Origin: Paludibacterium paludis
Lineage (GTDB): Bacteria > Pseudomonadota > Gammaproteobacteria > Burkholderiales > Chromobacteriaceae
Reading direction: 5' to 3'
NCBI RefSeq assembly: GCF_018802605.1
Contig: NZ_CP069161.1
Span: 2,108,001 to 2,172,000, forward strand
DNA length: 64,000 bases
Shown here one piece after another: positions 63,731 to 64,000 of the stretch. The position numbers and the translations under genes are program-made. The first letter of the stretch is position 1, and every line of letters begins with the position of its first letter. Below the pieces are notes generated by a model. The model was not told the origin of the DNA. It saw only the letters and a program-made list of their open reading frames with translations, and did no database searches.

Positions 63731-63746
63731 GAATATACTCATATTC
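63731..63746. promoter_or_regulatory. palindrome in the symporter/LysR intergenic region
   Basis: GAATAT-ACTC-ATATTC is a perfect six-base inverted repeat with a four-base centre, placed between the divergent symporter and LysR genes. LysR-type regulators usually bind AT-rich dyads here and control both directions, so this is a candidate operator. Confidence 0.5.
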
Positions 63747-63794
63747 TGATTTAGTAACGGACAAGGAAGGACCGGCTCTGCCCGGTCTGCGGTT

Positions 63795-64000
63795 ATGCAG
63801 CTCAAATGGATCAAGGATCTGCTGGCGCTTGCGCAGACACGCAGTTTTTCGCGTGCCGCCGAGGCGCGCCACATCACCCAGTCCGCCCTGTCCCGGCGCA
63901 TTCAGGCGCTGGAAGCCTGGGCCGGTGTCGCGCTGGTCGATCGAAGCAACCACCCCTTGTCGATCACGGAGGCGGGCATGGTGCTGTGCGAGCAAGGGCA
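63795..64000 (+). CDS. LysR-family regulator, N-terminal part (cut by the window edge)
   Basis: From the ATG at 63795 an open frame runs to the window end (68 full codons). It encodes a LysR helix-turn-helix: LLALAQTRSFSRAAEARHIT, then QSALSRRIQALEAWAGVALV. It is divergent from the symporter gene and is the likely regulator of it. The effector domain is outside the window. Confidence 0.85.
   Translation, partial: MQLKWIKDLLALAQTRSFSRAAEARHITQSALSRRIQALEAWAGVALVDRSNHPLSITEAGMVLCEQG

Overview
The window looks like a chromosomal segment of a GC-rich, Gram-negative, probably motile betaproteobacterium. The gene mix (Wsp-like and c-di-GMP signalling, two-partner secretion, a Tat-exported phospholipase C, an OspF/SpvC-type effector) suggests something close to the Chromobacterium group. 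That placement is inference from gene content; no rRNA or tRNA gene was seen to anchor it.

Layout. 0-7 kb: a PAS-GGDEF diguanylate cyclase cut by the left edge; a SemiSWEET-like protein; a degenerate HD-GYP protein; a Crp/Fnr-family regulator facing an operon of haemerythrin, DUF2249 and a polytopic haem-copper/NnrS-like membrane protein, with a near-consensus FNR/DNR box in front; then a small copper-type pair (Cys-rich exported protein and DUF411). 7-14.3 kb: a two-partner secretion locus, with a 1825-residue TpsA exoprotein built on nearly identical 276-bp YDG repeats and its TpsB transporter. 14.3-21 kb: single metabolic and repair genes (DUF1835, HEAT-repeat DNA-alkylation repair protein, hotdog thioesterase, GFA enzyme, phospholipase C, membrane methyltransferase, AlkA).

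21.2-40.1 kb is one large signalling block. An eight-gene, mostly overlapping plus-strand operon (CheW, CheR-TPR, CheW, CHASE3-MCP, CheA-REC, CheB, REC-PAS-HK-REC-Hpt, REC-EAL) resembles the Wsp pathway, but its terminal output is a c-di-GMP phosphodiesterase rather than the diguanylate cyclase WspR. It meets tail to tail a minus-strand three-gene set: a REC-HD-GYP phosphodiesterase, a PAS sensor without an output domain, and a four-PAS hybrid kinase. Together these form a multi-input phosphorelay that would be expected to lower c-di-GMP.

40-64 kb: an aromatic/amino-acid permease; a Tat-type class A beta-lactamase with an altered SDN motif; a chemoreceptor; a GNAT; a DMT exporter with an AraC regulator; a two-component system whose sensor carries a solute-binding domain, directly followed by a PotADBC-like ABC importer; a complete phosphothreonine lyase effector of the OspF/SpvC/HopAI1 family; TfoX-N; a nicotinamidase-like hydrolase; the Mg-related pair MgtC and CorA; an AraC regulator divergent from a fosmidomycin-resistance-type MFS pump; a VOC protein; and a DctA/GltP-type symporter divergent from a LysR regulator cut by the right edge.

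No CRISPR array, insertion sequence, integrase, tRNA or rRNA gene was recognised. Many very long open frames lie opposite real genes; these are consequences of high GC3 and are not annotated.
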